From: Microbacterium esteraromaticum
GTDB taxonomy: Bacteria > Actinomycetota > Actinomycetes > Actinomycetales > Microbacteriaceae
Reading direction: 5' to 3'
DNA: 64,000 bases
Assembly: GCF_014084045.1 (NCBI RefSeq)
Contig: NZ_CP043732.1
Coordinates: 310,001 to 374,000 of the forward strand
The position numbers and the translations under genes were made by a program. Numbering within the stretch: position 1 is the first letter of the stretch; every line of letters starts with the position of its first letter. Below, one piece after another: positions 36,145 through 44,625 of the stretch. Below the pieces are notes generated by a model that was not told the origin of the DNA, did no database searches, and saw only the letters and a program-made list of their open reading frames with translations.

Positions 36145-36687
36145 TCACAGCGCGCCTGATGACGAGGAGGCGCCCGCACGCGCGCGATGCCGGCGCACGG
36201 CATCCCGATTCGCGCAGCGCACCGAGCAGTACCGCTGTCGTCCGTTGCGAGTCACGTCGACGACCACCCGCCGGCACGGCGAAGCCTCGCAGCGCCTCAG
36301 CCGGTGCATCCCGCGCCCCGCGAGATGCAGCGCGGTGCCGACGCTGATCACCGCCTCGAGCACGGCGGGGAGGGTCTGCACCGCGTCGCGGTAGTGCAGG
36401 TGCCACCCCTCGCCGTCGTGGTCGGTCAGCTGCGGATAGGCCGCCGCAGCGGCCATCTGCGCGTTCAGGATCGCCGCACGATGGGCGTGCGTCTCGGCGT
36501 CGACGACCTCGAGCCAGGCATCGATCACAGCGCGCATGCGCGCGTGGTCGTCGGGGCGCTCGTCGAAGGCCATGGTCATGCCGAAATCCCTCGTGCGCTG
36601 CTCGATCCCGTCGCGGTCGGCGGGCCAGTCGTCGGCGAGCGAGGCCGCCATCAGCACCGCGTACTCGCCGTAAGGGTTGAGATGCAT
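36145..36687 (-). CDS. CGNR zinc-finger (ABATE domain) transcription factor
   Basis: A 180-residue presumed DNA-binding stress regulator. The C-terminal CGNR zinc finger reads 'CEASPCRRVVVDVTRNGRQR', then 'YCSVRCANRDAV', giving four Cys ligands, followed by 'RRHRARAG'. The N-terminal ABATE-like ligand domain starts 'NPYGEYAVLMAASLADDWPA'. Targets are unknown in the family. It is divergent from the small zinc-ribbon-like gene at 36713, only 25 bases apart, so the two may share an operator. Confidence 0.88.
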   Translation of the reverse strand: MHLNPYGEYAVLMAASLADDWPADRDGIEQRTRDFGMTMAFDERPDDHARMRAVIDAWLEVVDAETHAHRAAILNAQMAAAAAYPQLTDHDGEGWHLHYRDAVQTLPAVLEAVISVGTALHLAGRGMHRLRRCEASPCRRVVVDVTRNGRQRYCSVRCANRDAVRRHRARAGASSSSGAL

Positions 36688-36712
36688 AAGAGCATTACAT
36701 CATCGTGGAGGC

Positions 36713-36919
36713 ATGACCGCATCCCACACCCTCCCGCTGCCGATCATCGCACCCGTGCACGAGCACGGATGGGTCACCGAATCCGCCCATCGCACCTCGG
36801 AGGGCGAGGTCGCGTACGTGCGCTGCATCGACTGCGGCGCCCGACGAGTGGATCTGCGCGCACCGCAGGGTCTTGCCCCGACCGCGCAGAGCCGCGCGAT
36901 CAGCGCGGCACGTCGATGA
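36713..36919 (+). CDS. Small protein with a CxxC pair, unknown function
   Basis: A 68-residue protein with 'YVRCIDCGARRVDLR', a two-Cys knuckle reminiscent of zinc ribbons, and a His-containing N-terminal part ('APVHEHGWVTESAHR'). GTGGAGG lies too close to the ATG for a typical ribosome site, but no better start is seen. It is divergent from the CGNR regulator and its last 20 bases overlap the convergent yigZ gene. Real gene status is likely but not certain. Confidence 0.6.
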   Translation: MTASHTLPLPIIAPVHEHGWVTESAHRTSEGEVAYVRCIDCGARRVDLRAPQGLAPTAQSRAISAARR

Positions 36920-37559
36920 CCCGTTCCACGCCGGTGCCGACAGCAGGCACCGCACCTCCGGAAAGCGCCGCGACCTCGGCCTGAAGACCCCCGATCGTCT
37001 CGGCGGGCGCCCATACCTCGAACTGCGCGGCATCGGCGTACGAGGTCTCACCGAGCACGGCGGAGTTGCGGCCCACCCAGTCGCGCAGCAGGTTGTCGAA
37101 TCGGCCGGCATCGGCATGGGGCGCGGCGACCTGCACCTGCTGCAGCACCCGGCGATCGACCAGGGTGGCGAGGTCGAGCGACTCGGACACCGCCGACGAG
37201 TACGCTCGCACCAGCCCTCCCGCACCGAGCTTGATCCCGCCGAACCAGCGGGTGACCACGGCGACGACATCGGTCAGCTCGCGCCGGCGCAGCACCTCGA
37301 GCATCGGCACGCCCGCGGTGCCCGACGGCTCGCCGTCGTCGGACGACCGTGCCCGATCGCCGAGCAGGCCGGTCACCTGCGCACTGCAGTTGTGCCGGGC
37401 ATCCCAGTGCCGCTTCTTCGCCGCGGCGATCACGGCATCGGCATCCTCGGTGGATGCGACCGGCGCGACCACCGTCAGGAACCGCGACTTGCGGATCACC
37501 AGCTCGTGCTCGACCGCGGCGGCGATCGTCGCGGGCAGCAGACCAGACGGCACGGACAT
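36900..37559 (-). CDS. yigZ: YigZ/IMPACT family protein
   Basis: A 219-residue protein of the UPF0029/Impact family. The N-terminal domain carries 'IRKSRFLTVVAPV', 'KKRHWDARHNCSAQVTG' and the hallmark 'SSDDGEPSGTAGVPML', then 'VVTRWFGGIKLGAGGLVRAY'. A C-terminal ferredoxin-like DUF1949 domain follows. Eukaryotic IMPACT tunes translation through Gcn2, while the bacterial role is unclear. The ATG is six bases after TACGCT, consistent with leaderless initiation; the open frame extends upstream without family match. Confidence 0.92.
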   Translation of the reverse strand: MSVPSGLLPATIAAAVEHELVIRKSRFLTVVAPVASTEDADAVIAAAKKRHWDARHNCSAQVTGLLGDRARSSDDGEPSGTAGVPMLEVLRRRELTDVVAVVTRWFGGIKLGAGGLVRAYSSAVSESLDLATLVDRRVLQQVQVAAPHADAGRFDNLLRDWVGRNSAVLGETSYADAAQFEVWAPAETIGGLQAEVAALSGGAVPAVGTGVERVIDVPR

Positions 37560-37677
37560 GCGTCCAGCGTATTCACCCGCGCTCTGTATCACGCACCTCG
37601 CGGCCTGGCCATCCCCTGCCGCCATGCACCGACCGCTCGCAGAGTGGTATGACCCATCCCCAGCGAAAGGACGCATC

Positions 37678-38226
37678 ATGACGAGCATCTCCGACACGAA
37701 GGTCGCCTTCCTCGCGATGAACGGCTTCGAAGACAGCGAGCTGACCGAACCCTGGCGGGCGGTGAGCGACGCCGGCGGCGAAGTCACCATGGTGTCGCCG
37801 GACTCGGGCGAGATCACCGGCAAGAACGGTCACGCGCAGCCCGTCGACCTCGCCTCCGACGCCGCATCGGCCGACGACTTCGACGCCCTGGTCCTCCCCG
37901 GCGGGGTGGTGAACGCCGACCACCTGCGCATGGACCGCGCGTCGATCGACTTCGTGCGCGCGTTCTTCGAGCAGCACAAGCCCGTCGGCGTCATCTGCCA
38001 CGGAGCCTGGATCCTCATCGAGGCGGGGGTCGTCGACGGGCGCACGCTCACCAGCTATCCCAGCCTCACGACCGATCTGCGCAACGCCGGCGCGAACTGG
38101 GTCGATGAGGAGGTCGTGGTCGACTCCGGCCTGGTCTCGAGCCGCACGCCGGACGACCTGCCCGCGTTCTGCGCGAAGGTCGTCGAAGAGATCGCCGAGG
38201 GCGCGCACCGCGGTCAGCACGCCTGA
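37678..38226 (+). CDS. DJ-1/PfpI family type 1 glutamine amidotransferase-like protein
   Basis: A 182-residue protein of the PfpI/YhbO group. The nucleophile elbow 'PVGVICHGAWILIEAGVV' has Cys followed by His, and 'ALVLPGGVVNADHLRMD' and 'LAMNGFEDSELTEPW' are conserved. Members act as glyoxalase-like deglycases, chaperones or proteases under stress; the exact activity here is unknown. The ATG follows GAAAGGA. It is divergent from yigZ and upstream of the two-component operon. Confidence 0.9.
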   Translation: MTSISDTKVAFLAMNGFEDSELTEPWRAVSDAGGEVTMVSPDSGEITGKNGHAQPVDLASDAASADDFDALVLPGGVVNADHLRMDRASIDFVRAFFEQHKPVGVICHGAWILIEAGVVDGRTLTSYPSLTTDLRNAGANWVDEEVVVDSGLVSSRTPDDLPAFCAKVVEEIAEGAHRGQHA

Positions 38227-38241
38227 CCCGTAACCCCCGCG

Positions 38242-38258
38242 CTTCAGTTGCGCTTCAG
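38242..38258 (+). promoter_or_regulatory. CTTCAG direct repeat, likely autoregulatory operator
   Basis: CTTCAG at 38242-38247 and 38253-38258, 11 bp apart, lies just upstream of the response regulator gene. The same motif recurs three times before the PepSY-like gene at 40389. Confidence 0.65.
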
Positions 38259-38281
38259 GATCCAGCAGCCAGACTGTGAAC

Positions 38282-38959
38282 ATGCGGATCCTGCTCGTCG
38301 ACGATGAAGTGCGCCTCGCCGACGGCATCCGGCGCGGACTCGAAGCCGAGGGCATGGTCGTGGACATGGCCCACGACGGTGTCACCGGCCTCGATCGCGC
38401 CCGCGATCACGACTACGACGCGATCGTGCTCGATGTGATGATGCCTGGCATGAGCGGGTACCGGGTGTGCCAGGCGCTCCGCGCCGAGGGCGACTGGACA
38501 CCCGTCCTGTTCCTCACCGCGAAGGACGGCGAGTGGGACGAGGTCGAGGGGCTGGACACCGGCGGCGACGACTGGCTCACGAAGCCGTTCTCGTACCCCG
38601 TGCTGGTCGCGCGGCTGCGCGCTCTCGTGCGGCGCGGCGTCAGAGAGCGCCCCGCCGTGCTCGAGGCGGGCGACCTGCGGCTCGATCCGGCAGCTCGTCG
38701 CGTCTTCCGCGGCGACGCCGAGATCTCGCTCACCGCCCGCGAGCTCGCCGTGCTCGACTTCCTGCTGCGACGACGCGACGAGGTGGTGACCAAGGCCGAG
38801 ATCATCGCCAACGTGTGGGGTGCGGACTTCGACGGCGACGCGAACATCGTGGAGGTGTACATCGGCCATCTGCGGGCGAAGGTCGACCGGCCGTTCGGCC
38901 GCGAGAGCATCCAGACCGTCCGCGGCGCCGGCTACCGCCTGGTCGGGAGGGATGCGTGA
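38282..38959 (+). CDS. OmpR-family response regulator
   Basis: A 225-residue regulator. The receiver has 'LVDDEVRLADG', phospho-acceptor Asp in 'AIVLDVMMPGMSG' and Lys in 'LTKPFSYPVL'. The winged-helix domain covers 'RRVFRGDAEISLTARELAVL' to 'IQTVRGAGYRLVG'. The stop overlaps the kinase start (GTGA). A CTTCAG direct repeat precedes it and a similar array precedes the downstream PepSY-like gene, so it probably controls both. The first in-frame start is a GTG two codons earlier; ATG is preferred, with CAGACT six bases upstream. Confidence 0.92.
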   Translation: MRILLVDDEVRLADGIRRGLEAEGMVVDMAHDGVTGLDRARDHDYDAIVLDVMMPGMSGYRVCQALRAEGDWTPVLFLTAKDGEWDEVEGLDTGGDDWLTKPFSYPVLVARLRALVRRGVRERPAVLEAGDLRLDPAARRVFRGDAEISLTARELAVLDFLLRRRDEVVTKAEIIANVWGADFDGDANIVEVYIGHLRAKVDRPFGRESIQTVRGAGYRLVGRDA

Positions 38960-40332
38960 GCATGGCCTCCCCGCTTCGCTCCATCCGCTCCCGTCTGACC
39001 ATCGGCGCGCTCCTGATCGTCGCCGTCGCACTGATCGCCGGTGCCTTCGCCGCCGTGCAGGTGCTGCGCGTATCGCTGACCGACAGCGTCGCCGCCACTG
39101 TGCAGCAGGATCTCGACACGATCTCGGCGCAGCTCGATCGCGGTCCGGGCGGGGTGGATGCCATCGACGACGACGTCCTTGTGCGGCTGCAGGGCGCCGG
39201 CGACGACGACGAGCCCGATGACGACGATGACGATGATGACCGTCCGGGCCCCGGCCAGGGTCCCGCCCAGGGTCCCGACCAGGCGAACGACGACGACGCG
39301 CGCGGCCTCCCTGCGCTTCACGAGGGCCGGGTGCAGCGCATCGAGGTCGACGGAGAGCCCTATCTGGCCGCGACCGAAGACACCGACCGCGGCATGCTGA
39401 CCGTCGCACGGCCGCTGGCCGGCGTCGATGAGGCGGTATCGGCCTCGTCGGCGCTGCTGGCCGTCGCGGTTCCGCTCGTGCTTGGCCTCGTCGGCCTGGT
39501 CATGTGGGTCGTGGCCACGCGTGCCCTCGCCCCGGTCGAGCGGCTTCGCCGTCAGGTGGACGCCATCGATGCGGCTGGTCTCGACCGACGGGTGGATGCG
39601 GCCCGCGACGACGAGCTGGGGGCGCTGGCGCACACGATGAACCGCATGCTGGACCGTCTCGAGCAATCGCAGACCACCCAGCGCCGATTCGTCAGCGACG
39701 CCTCGCACGAGCTGCGCTCGCCCCTCGCGACGATCCGTCAGCACGCGGAGCTGGCTGCGGCGCATCCCGAGGCCAGCTCGCTTCCCGCCCTGAGCCGCGT
39801 CGTTCTCGACGAGGGGGCGCGCATGCAGGAGCTCGTGGAAGGGCTGCTGCTGCTGGCCCGGCTCGACGAAGGTCGTGGCGCGGTGAAGGCTCCGACCGAT
39901 GTCGACGACATCGCCCTCGCCGAAGTGCAGCGCCTTCGGGGCATGGGCGTCACGGTGGACGGGCGGGGGATCGGCCCCGGCCGCGTCGACGGCAGCGCGA
40001 CGCTGCTCGCCCGTGCCGTGCGCAACCTCGCCGACAACGCCGCCAGGCACGCACAGGATCAGGTGGCCATCCGCGTCTTCGAACGGGGCGACAGGGTGCT
40101 GCTGCAGGTCGAGGACGACGGCGACGGCATCCCTGCCGATCAGCGCGAGCACGTCTTCGACCGCTTCGTCCGCCTCGACGAGGCGCGGGCGAGGGATGCC
40201 GGAGGAAGCGGGCTCGGCCTTGCCATCGTGCGCGAGATCGCGCTGGCTCACGGCGGCACGATCACGGCCTCCGACGGCACGTCCGGGGGTGCACTGATGA
40301 CCCTCTCACTCCCCCGGTCGGCGCAAGTCTGA
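38956..40332 (+). CDS. Sensor histidine kinase with Asp-rich extracellular loop
   Basis: A 458-residue membrane kinase. Helix 1 is about residues 16-38 ('LLIVAVALIAGAFAAVQVL') and helix 2 about residues 160-182 ('LLAVAVPLVLGLVGLVMWVV'). Between them is a short sensor loop containing eight consecutive Asp ('DDDEPDDDDDDDDRPG') and a Gly/Pro/Gln-rich stretch. Then come HAMP, HisKA 'SDASHELRSPLATIRQHAEL', N box 'NLADNAARHA' and G boxes 'EDDGDGIP' and 'GGSGLGLAIV'. The acidic run suggests sensing of divalent cations or cationic peptides, which is inference. The GTG start with GGGAGGG is preferred over an ATG two codons later. Confidence 0.9.
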   Translation: MSMASPLRSIRSRLTIGALLIVAVALIAGAFAAVQVLRVSLTDSVAATVQQDLDTISAQLDRGPGGVDAIDDDVLVRLQGAGDDDEPDDDDDDDDRPGPGQGPAQGPDQANDDDARGLPALHEGRVQRIEVDGEPYLAATEDTDRGMLTVARPLAGVDEAVSASSALLAVAVPLVLGLVGLVMWVVATRALAPVERLRRQVDAIDAAGLDRRVDAARDDELGALAHTMNRMLDRLEQSQTTQRRFVSDASHELRSPLATIRQHAELAAAHPEASSLPALSRVVLDEGARMQELVEGLLLLARLDEGRGAVKAPTDVDDIALAEVQRLRGMGVTVDGRGIGPGRVDGSATLLARAVRNLADNAARHAQDQVAIRVFERGDRVLLQVEDDGDGIPADQREHVFDRFVRLDEARARDAGGSGLGLAIVREIALAHGGTITASDGTSGGALMTLSLPRSAQV

Positions 40333-40365
40333 AGACGCCTTCAGGTGGCTTCAGCGGAGCTTCAC
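40329..40365 (+). promoter_or_regulatory. CTTCAG operator array upstream of the PepSY-like gene
   Basis: CTTCAG at 40339-40344 and 40349-40354 and CTTCAC at 40360-40365 are spaced 10 and 11 bp. CTGAAG at 40329-40334 adds an inverted copy. The array directly follows the kinase stop and precedes the ATG at 40389 by 24 bases. Confidence 0.65.
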
Positions 40366-40388
40366 CGCCTGACGAGCAGAGTGGAGAC

Positions 40389-41249
40389 ATGGACAACGAC
40401 GAGAAGACCCCCGCCCCCTCCGACGACCGCGATCGCACGGACGCGGCGCAGGCCGACAACGCAGGAGCAGACACTCCGACCGAGCGTCTCGACGGGGCAT
40501 CCGCGCCGGCTGCCCCCGCTGCGGCGTCCGAATCAGTCACTGCCTCCGCCGACGCCGATGGCCTGAGGCGTCGTCGCACCCGCGGAATCCTGATCGGTGC
40601 CGGTGCCGCCGTCGCGCTGCTCGCCGTCGGCGGCGGTGCGTTCGCGATCGGCAGCGCTGTGGCCGACGATGACGACGATGACCGTCCCGGCGTGCATGCC
40701 CCGGCCGCACCCGGCGACGCCGCGCGGAACGGTCAGCCCGCACCAGGAGACGACCGCCGAGGGGACGACCGCCGCGACGACGACCGCGACGACGACGGCG
40801 CCCGTGACGACGGCCCCGGGGCGCCCGCTGCTGCCGACGCCGCGGCGCTGCGCACGGCTGCCGAGGCTGCGATCGCGCACGCCTCGGCCGAGGGCATCAC
40901 CTCGATCGAGGTCGAGCGAGGCGGCTACGACATCGACGCCCGTCTCGCCGACGGCACGGAGGTCGAGCTGTACGTGACCACCGAGGGAGCGGTGCGCGAG
41001 CGCGACGATGACGATGAGAGCGACGACGATGACGATCCGCTGATCGACCTGGCGCAGCTGGGCGACATCCTCGCCGCTGCGCAGTCGGCCGCCGCCGATG
41101 CGGGCGCGACCGAGACCGTCTTCCACGCGCTGTCCACGAGCAGCTCGGGGGCCGTCTACGACGTCGAGCTGCGAACGGGCGGCCGTGAGGATGCCGAGGT
41201 CGAGCTCGACGCCGACCTCGGCGTGGTCCGCGTCGACATCGACGACTGA
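40389..41249 (+). CDS. Single-span membrane protein with Asp-rich linkers and two PepSY-like domains
   Basis: A 286-residue protein. A cytoplasmic tail of about 60 residues is followed by a membrane helix ('GILIGAGAAVALLAVGGGAF'). Outside are an Asp/Arg-rich low-complexity stretch ('RRGDDRRDDDRDDDGARDDG'), a PepSY-like unit ('EGITSIEVERGGYDIDARLA'), a second acidic run and another PepSY-like unit ending 'ELDADLGVVRVDIDD'. Poly-Asp runs also occur in the neighbouring sensor's loop. Likely output of the two-component system, perhaps binding cations or modulating a peptidase; the exact function is unknown. It is followed by a terminator. Confidence 0.82.
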   Translation: MDNDEKTPAPSDDRDRTDAAQADNAGADTPTERLDGASAPAAPAAASESVTASADADGLRRRRTRGILIGAGAAVALLAVGGGAFAIGSAVADDDDDDRPGVHAPAAPGDAARNGQPAPGDDRRGDDRRDDDRDDDGARDDGPGAPAAADAAALRTAAEAAIAHASAEGITSIEVERGGYDIDARLADGTEVELYVTTEGAVRERDDDDESDDDDDPLIDLAQLGDILAAAQSAAADAGATETVFHALSTSSSGAVYDVELRTGGREDAEVELDADLGVVRVDIDD

Positions 41250-41256
41250 CCTGGAT

Positions 41257-41298
41257 ACGCGTGAGCGGGTCGGGCATGAGCCCGGCCCGCTCACGCGT
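41257..41298. terminator. Terminator between the PepSY-like and DUF1697 genes
   Basis: A 19-bp stem with one T-G wobble (41257-41275 with 41280-41298) and a 4-base loop, eight bases after one stop and 21 from the other. It can serve both convergent genes. Confidence 0.8.
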
Positions 41299-41318
41299 GT
41301 GCCGACGTCAGGACGACG

Positions 41319-41864
41319 TCAGGACGGGGCAGTCAGCTGCACGAGCTTGCGGACGGTGTTGCGGTTGCGGCCGGTGCTCGCCGTGCCGAGGGCTCGATCC
41401 AGGACGGGACGGGTGAGCTTGGTCGACGCGACGCCGCCCTGGCCGAAGTCGATCCACAGCTCGCGGCCGATGAGGGCGATGCGCTCCCCCGGCAGCATCC
41501 GGGCGGTGAGCTGGTCGACGGCTCCCGGTGACGCGTCGCCCTCGAGGAACATCGCATGCACCATCTTGTCGAGCGAAGCGTCGTCGAACGGGTCGTCGCG
41601 CTCCGCCCGCACCAGTTCTGTATGCGTACGGGCGATCACCGGGGTGTCCACGCCGAACTCGTCGGCGATGAGCGCACGCACCTCAGCGCACGCGGCCTCG
41701 CGGTCGACGGGCGCGTCGCAGATGACGTTTCCGCTGGCGATGTACGTCGACACGTTCTGCAGCGCGCTGCGCTCGGTCAGCAGCGTCCGCAGCTCGGCCA
41801 TCGGCACGCGGTTCGCCCCCGAGACGTTGACCGCCCGCAGCAGCAGTGCGCAGCGGTCGCTCAT
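41319..41864 (-). CDS. DUF1697 domain protein
   Basis: A 181-residue protein of the DUF1697 family. It starts 'MSDRCALLLRAVNVSGANRV' and has the conserved 'LRTLLTERSALQNVSTYIAS' and 'GNVICDAP' stretches that define the family, and it ends 'TGRNRNTVRKLVQL'. Function is not known. The ATG overlaps the stop of the nicotinamidase gene (ATGA), so the two are one operon. No link between the activities is evident. Confidence 0.9.
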   Translation of the reverse strand: MSDRCALLLRAVNVSGANRVPMAELRTLLTERSALQNVSTYIASGNVICDAPVDREAACAEVRALIADEFGVDTPVIARTHTELVRAERDDPFDDASLDKMVHAMFLEGDASPGAVDQLTARMLPGERIALIGRELWIDFGQGGVASTKLTRPVLDRALGTASTGRNRNTVRKLVQLTAPS

Positions 41865-42439
41865 GCGCGGCCAGTGACCAGTTCGGCGCCTGCGTGCGCG
41901 AGTTCGGCGAGTGCCGCCTCGCTCGGCTCGGGGGCGACGCCCGCGATGAGATCGGTGAGCACCCGCACCCGGATGCCGTGCGCGATGGCGTCGAGGGCTG
42001 AGGCCCGCACGCAGTGGTCGGTCGCGATGCCCACGACGTCGGCCTCGGTCACGCCGTGCGCGGCGAGGATCTCGGCCGTGCGCGCGCCCGCCTCTGTGAC
42101 GCCTTCGAACATCGAGTACGCCGGGATGCCCTGCCCCTTGCGCACATGGTGGGTGATCGCCGCTGTGTCGAGCAGAGGGTCGTAGTCGGCTCCGTCCGTG
42201 CCGGCCACGCAGTGCACCGGCCACGTGTCGACGTAGTCGGGATGGTCGGAGATGTGCCCGCCGTTGTCGCTGTCGGGGTCGTGCCAGTCGCGCGATGCGA
42301 CGACGACCTCGTAATCGGACGCCCGCTCGGCGAGCAGCGCCGAGACGGCAGACGCGACCGCGTCCCCGCCTGCGACCGCGAGCGCACCGCCCTCGGTGAA
42401 GTCGTTCTGCACATCGACGATGAGAAGAGCCCTGGTCAT
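41861..42439 (-). CDS. pncA: Nicotinamidase/isochorismatase-family hydrolase
   Basis: A 192-residue cysteine hydrolase that most likely converts nicotinamide to nicotinate in NAD salvage. Catalytic Asp is in 'LLIVDVQNDFTEGGAL', metal ligands are in 'ASRDWHDPDS' and 'GHISDHPDYVDTWPVHC', catalytic Lys is in 'HHVRKGQG', and the nucleophile Cys is in 'VVGIATDHCVRASALDA'. All match PncA. The ATG is six bases after TACGCT, identical to the yigZ start context, and is likely leaderless; the frame opens 45 codons earlier without support. Confidence 0.92.
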   Translation of the reverse strand: MTRALLIVDVQNDFTEGGALAVAGGDAVASAVSALLAERASDYEVVVASRDWHDPDSDNGGHISDHPDYVDTWPVHCVAGTDGADYDPLLDTAAITHHVRKGQGIPAYSMFEGVTEAGARTAEILAAHGVTEADVVGIATDHCVRASALDAIAHGIRVRVLTDLIAGVAPEPSEAALAELAHAGAELVTGRA

Positions 42440-42901
42440 GCTCCGAGCGTACGCGCCGTGTGGGTGGAGGTGGTGTGCCTCCACCGCCCGTCGCGGTGAC
42501 GCATTTGACTTGGCCGGGCCTGTTGCTACCGTGAGGAGAGCGGGCCGGACAGCTCGCACCGCTGCCGCCCCCATTCAGGCGCGCCACCCGCACGACGGCC
42601 AGAGGTCGCTATGCGGGCATGCCACGACGAACCGCCTGCGTCGTGAGCAGCGGCTGTTCTCTCCGGCTCGCACGAAAGGCTCAGCCCTTCGTCGCATGCG
42701 TGCGTCACCTCGTCGGCGGGAGGGACATCTGCGCGCGTGCTCACCGAGAGAAAGAACCACATGCCGGCCAGCGCCCGCAAGACTCCCCCGCTCCCTGTCC
42801 GCTTCTCCTCAGCCCCGCTCAAGGCCACGCTCCCCTCCCGTTAGCGCTCTCTCGACCCGTCCTCCGGCACTGCCGCCGGTCCATCGACAAGAGAGTGAAA
42901 C
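42440..42901 (+). promoter_or_regulatory. Long structured leader upstream of the symporter gene, with a possible leader peptide
   Basis: A 462-base gap with several stem-forming segments and a short frame at 42761-42844 coding for 27 residues starting 'MPASARKTPPLPVRFSS', rich in Arg, Lys and Pro. After it, 42847-42855 can pair with 42884-42895 (three-base bulge), enclosing a GC hairpin and covering AAGAGAG just before the GTG at 42902. This looks like translation control by a masked ribosome site. No riboswitch class is recognised with confidence. Confidence 0.45.
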
Positions 42902-44611
42902 GTGGAAAATCTGCAAACCCTCGCCGGGCCCGTCGTGGTCCTGCTCATGCTGCTGTTCTTCGGCGGCAGCCTGTACATGTCGCTGCGCATCCGCAAGCGC
43001 ACCGAGAACGCCGATGGCTACATGACCGGTGGCGGACGCATCGGATTCGGCATCTCGGCCGCATCCATGACGGCCACCTGGATCTGGGCGTCGTCGATGT
43101 ACGCCTCGGCCACCTCGGGGTACACCTACGGGATCTCGGGCCCCATCCACTACGGGCTGTGGGGCGCGCTGATGATCCTGCTCATCTATCCGTTCGGCAG
43201 ACGCATCCGCCAGGTCGCGCCGAAGGCCCACACGATCGCCGAGGTGATGTTCGCGCGACACGGGCGCTCGAGTCAGCTCATGCTCGCAGGCTCCAATGTG
43301 CTCGGCAGCGTCATCAGCCTGACCTCGAACCTCATCGCCGGTGGCGCGCTCGTCTCGATGCTCTCGCCGTTCACCTTCGGCCAGGGAATCCTGGCGATCG
43401 GGGCCGGCGTGCTGCTGTACACACTGTGGTCGGGCTTCCGAGCCTCGGTGCTGACCGACTTCGCGCAGGTGTGCGCGATGCTGGGCGCGGTCATCGTCAT
43501 CATCCCCGTGATCTTCTTCGCTGCGGGTGGTCCGAGCCTCTTCGAGACCGGTGCCGCGAACGTGACGCCGCAGCAGGCCGACTTCTTCTCGTCGGACGCG
43601 TTCTTCAACCAAGGGGCGCCGTACATCGCCGCCGTGCTGGCGTACGCGATCGGCAACCAGACGATCGCTCAGCGTCTGTTCGCCGTGCGTGAGGATCTGA
43701 TCAAGAAGACGTTCGTGACGGCGACCTTCGGATACGGCGCCACGATCATCGGCGTCGGGATGCTGGGTGTCATCGCACTCTACGCGGGGATCACCCCGGT
43801 CGGCGGCGACGTGAACAACCTGATCCCGCAGATGGCCGCGACCTATCTGTCGCCGCTGCTGCTGTGCGTCTTCTTCGTGATGATCATCGGCTCGCTCTCG
43901 TCGACGGCCGATGCCGACCTCACGGCACTGTCGTCGATCGTGATGGCAGACATCTACGGTCAGAACATCGCAGGCAAGAGGAAGGCGAACCCTCGCACCA
44001 TGGTGCTCATCGGCCGGATCACCATGATCGTCGCGATGGTCGCCGGCCTCTTCTTCGCGGGCAGCCAGTTCAACATCCTCGACCTGCTGGTCTTCGTGGG
44101 AGCTCTGTGGGGTGCGCTCGTCTTCCCCGTGATCGCGAGCTTCTACTGGAAGCGGGTGACCAACCTCGCCTTCTCGGTGTCTGTGGTCGTCGCCCTCGCC
44201 GCGTTCCTGCCGGTGCGGTTCGAGTGGATCGAGCTGGACGGGCCGATCGGCATCGCGTCCGATGTGCTGGCGACCCTGGGCATCGGCGTGGTGCTGGGGC
44301 TGATGGCGTTCGGCTTCTTCGGGACCCGTGTCGCGCTGATCGTCGGAACCGTCGCGACGCTGGCGTCCGCACCGTTCGCGATCGGCTTCCTGCACACCTA
44401 TCCGGTGCTGTCGGGTTCGCTGATCGCCTATGCCGTATCGACCATCGTCTGCGTCGCCCTGACCCTGCCCAGCAAGAAGGAGGACTTCGATTTCGACGTC
44501 ATCCGGCAGCGCACCGGGGACTTCGATCCGGTGTCGGATCCCGCGTTCGATCCCGATGCAGAGCTCGTCGAGCTGGCCGATGCCGACGTCGACGGGCCGA
44601 GCGGACGCTGA
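42902..44611 (+). CDS. Sodium:solute symporter (SSS family)
   Basis: A 569-residue transporter with about 14 helices. Family features include 'RKRTENADGYMTGGGRIGFG' after helix 1, 'SMTATWIWASSMYASATSGY', 'PFGRRIRQVAPKAHTIAEVM' and 'IIGSLSSTADADLTALSS', which holds the Na+-binding Ser/Asp of helix 8. A cytoplasmic acidic tail follows ('DFDPVSDPAFDPDAELVE'). The group resembles urea/polyamine (DUR3-like) members, but the substrate cannot be read directly. It is followed 14 bases later by a tiny companion gene, and preceded by a long leader suggesting post-transcriptional control. Confidence 0.9.
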   Translation: MENLQTLAGPVVVLLMLLFFGGSLYMSLRIRKRTENADGYMTGGGRIGFGISAASMTATWIWASSMYASATSGYTYGISGPIHYGLWGALMILLIYPFGRRIRQVAPKAHTIAEVMFARHGRSSQLMLAGSNVLGSVISLTSNLIAGGALVSMLSPFTFGQGILAIGAGVLLYTLWSGFRASVLTDFAQVCAMLGAVIVIIPVIFFAAGGPSLFETGAANVTPQQADFFSSDAFFNQGAPYIAAVLAYAIGNQTIAQRLFAVREDLIKKTFVTATFGYGATIIGVGMLGVIALYAGITPVGGDVNNLIPQMAATYLSPLLLCVFFVMIIGSLSSTADADLTALSSIVMADIYGQNIAGKRKANPRTMVLIGRITMIVAMVAGLFFAGSQFNILDLLVFVGALWGALVFPVIASFYWKRVTNLAFSVSVVVALAAFLPVRFEWIELDGPIGIASDVLATLGIGVVLGLMAFGFFGTRVALIVGTVATLASAPFAIGFLHTYPVLSGSLIAYAVSTIVCVALTLPSKKEDFDFDVIRQRTGDFDPVSDPAFDPDAELVELADADVDGPSGR

Positions 44612-44625
44612 GAAGGAGGAGAAGC

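Noticed and set aside
42531..42680. Tandem glycine riboswitch before the symporter
   Set aside because: GGAGAG and CAGGC-like words are present, but the conserved core is missing and the spacing is too short.
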